64,000 bases of DNA from the NCBI RefSeq assembly GCF_014489595.1, contig NZ_CP060790.1:2170001-2234000 (forward strand), read 5' to 3'. Source of the DNA: Paenacidovorax monticola (GTDB lineage Bacteria; Pseudomonadota; Gammaproteobacteria; Burkholderiales; Burkholderiaceae_C). Shown one piece after another: positions 63,563 to 64,000 of this stretch. Made by a program: the position numbers and the translations under genes. The notes beneath the pieces are model-generated. The model searched no databases. It saw only the letters and a list, made by a program, of their open reading frames with translations, and was not told the DNA's origin. Each line of letters starts with the position of its first letter. Within the stretch, counting starts at the first letter, position 1.

Positions 63563-63579
63563 CTCATTCGGGGCGCGTT

Positions 63580-64000
63580 TCAGCCATCCAGGCACCCCCG
63601 GCCCTTGAACATCTGGTGGTGCAGCCGCCGCAGCGACCACCACACGCTGAACGCCACCAGGGGAATCGCCACGGCGGCGGTGCTCTCGGGCGACCAGGGC
63701 CAGCCCAGCTTTCCCGCCCCCTTGGCCAGATAGCTCACCAGCCCCACGATGTAATAAGTGATGGCCGCGACCGACAGCCCTTCCACCGTGGATTGCAGCT
63801 TGAGCTGCAGGTCCTGGCGCTGGTTCATGGCTGCGAGGAGTTCCTGGCTGCTCTGCTGCTGTTCAATCTCCACGCGCGTGCGCAGCAGGTTGCTCATGCG
63901 CGAGACGCGCTGCGACAGCGCGTCCTGGCGGCGGGCGGCCCATTCGCAGGTGCTGCGCGCGGGCGTGAGGCGGCGGTCCATGAACTCGCCGATGGTCTGC
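63580..64000 (-). CDS. DUF3422 family protein, C-terminal part (5' end beyond window)
   Basis: Only the last 140 or so residues are visible. EFMDRRLTPARSTCEW, a coiled-coil stretch (SNLLRTRVEIEQQQSSQELLAAMNQRQDLQLKLQ), then TVEGLSVAAITYYIVGLVSYLAKG with two membrane segments and a short RRLHH tail match the end of the DUF3422 family of inner-membrane proteins. The gene starts beyond base 64000. Function unknown. Confidence 0.85.
   Translation of the reverse strand, partial: QTIGEFMDRRLTPARSTCEWAARRQDALSQRVSRMSNLLRTRVEIEQQQSSQELLAAMNQRQDLQLKLQSTVEGLSVAAITYYIVGLVSYLAKGAGKLGWPWSPESTAAVAIPLVAFSVWWSLRRLHHQMFKGRGCLDG

Overview
The window is a G+C-rich (by eye close to two-thirds GC), gene-dense piece of a betaproteobacterial chromosome, most likely a member of the Comamonadaceae (Acidovorax-like). 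This rests on the protein types (Liv-type importer, TRAP transporters, ftsK-lolA-rarA block, ribF-ileS-lspA block, an IPTL-CTERM surface protein) and on a small dispersed repeat containing GC(A/T)GCTATCAAAA that I recognise from that family. I see no tRNA or rRNA genes, no CRISPR array, no insertion sequence and no phage.

Layout. 1-2.9 kb: livH-livM-livG, a branched-chain amino acid importer, cut at base 1. 3.1-9.3 kb: housekeeping genes rarA, lolA and ftsK on the minus strand, split by a four-gene plus-strand cassette (GFA-family, DUF488, uracil-DNA-glycosylase-like, DUF1304). 9.3-11.8 kb: a Crp/Fnr regulator divergent from trxB, then rpmB-rpmG between two clear terminators. 11.8-20.2 kb: a MocR-type regulator, an acyl-CoA desaturase, rsmB, an M48 protease, purN and small DUF genes. 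20.3-22.6 kb: a paired acyl-CoA dehydrogenase operon of the pimeloyl-CoA dehydrogenase type.

22.7-27.1 kb is a ureide (urate breakdown) locus: uraD and a LysR regulator on the minus strand; an MFS carrier, an exported (Tat) HIU-hydrolase-like protein, cytosolic HIU hydrolase and a nucleobase deaminase on the plus strand. Two look-alike T-N11-A boxes suggest joint control by the LysR protein. 27.2-30.1 kb is a TRAP transporter. 30.4-37.3 kb is a surface locus: a secreted DUF3617 protein with a His-rich tail, a large repeat-bearing IPTL-CTERM protein, a response regulator and a divergent 7TMR-DISM-type sensor kinase. 37.3-43.5 kb: a bestrophin-like channel, an HNH endonuclease, and ribF-ileS-lspA.

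43.6-51.2 kb looks like a phosphoester uptake and cleavage locus: an autoregulated LacI-type repressor, a complete ABC importer, a GpdQ-like phosphodiesterase, then a Na/Pi cotransporter-PhoU fusion. 51.2-64 kb holds a bile-acid-type symporter divergent from LysR, a Nudix-quinone oxidoreductase pair, two EamA exporters, a TRAP-type binding protein translationally coupled to a GGDEF-EAL protein, an SDR lacking the usual catalytic residues, an MFS carrier and the end of a DUF3422 gene.

Nine genes between 27 and 60 kb (dctM, the IPTL-CTERM gene, the response regulator, the bestrophin, ileS at its N-terminus, lacI, the ABC ATPase, the Na/Pi transporter and the second TRAP binding protein) each carry one apparent -1 frameshift in a short G or C run. 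In all nine, adding one base restores a full-length family member. This pattern points to homopolymer errors in the sequence rather than to nine dead genes.
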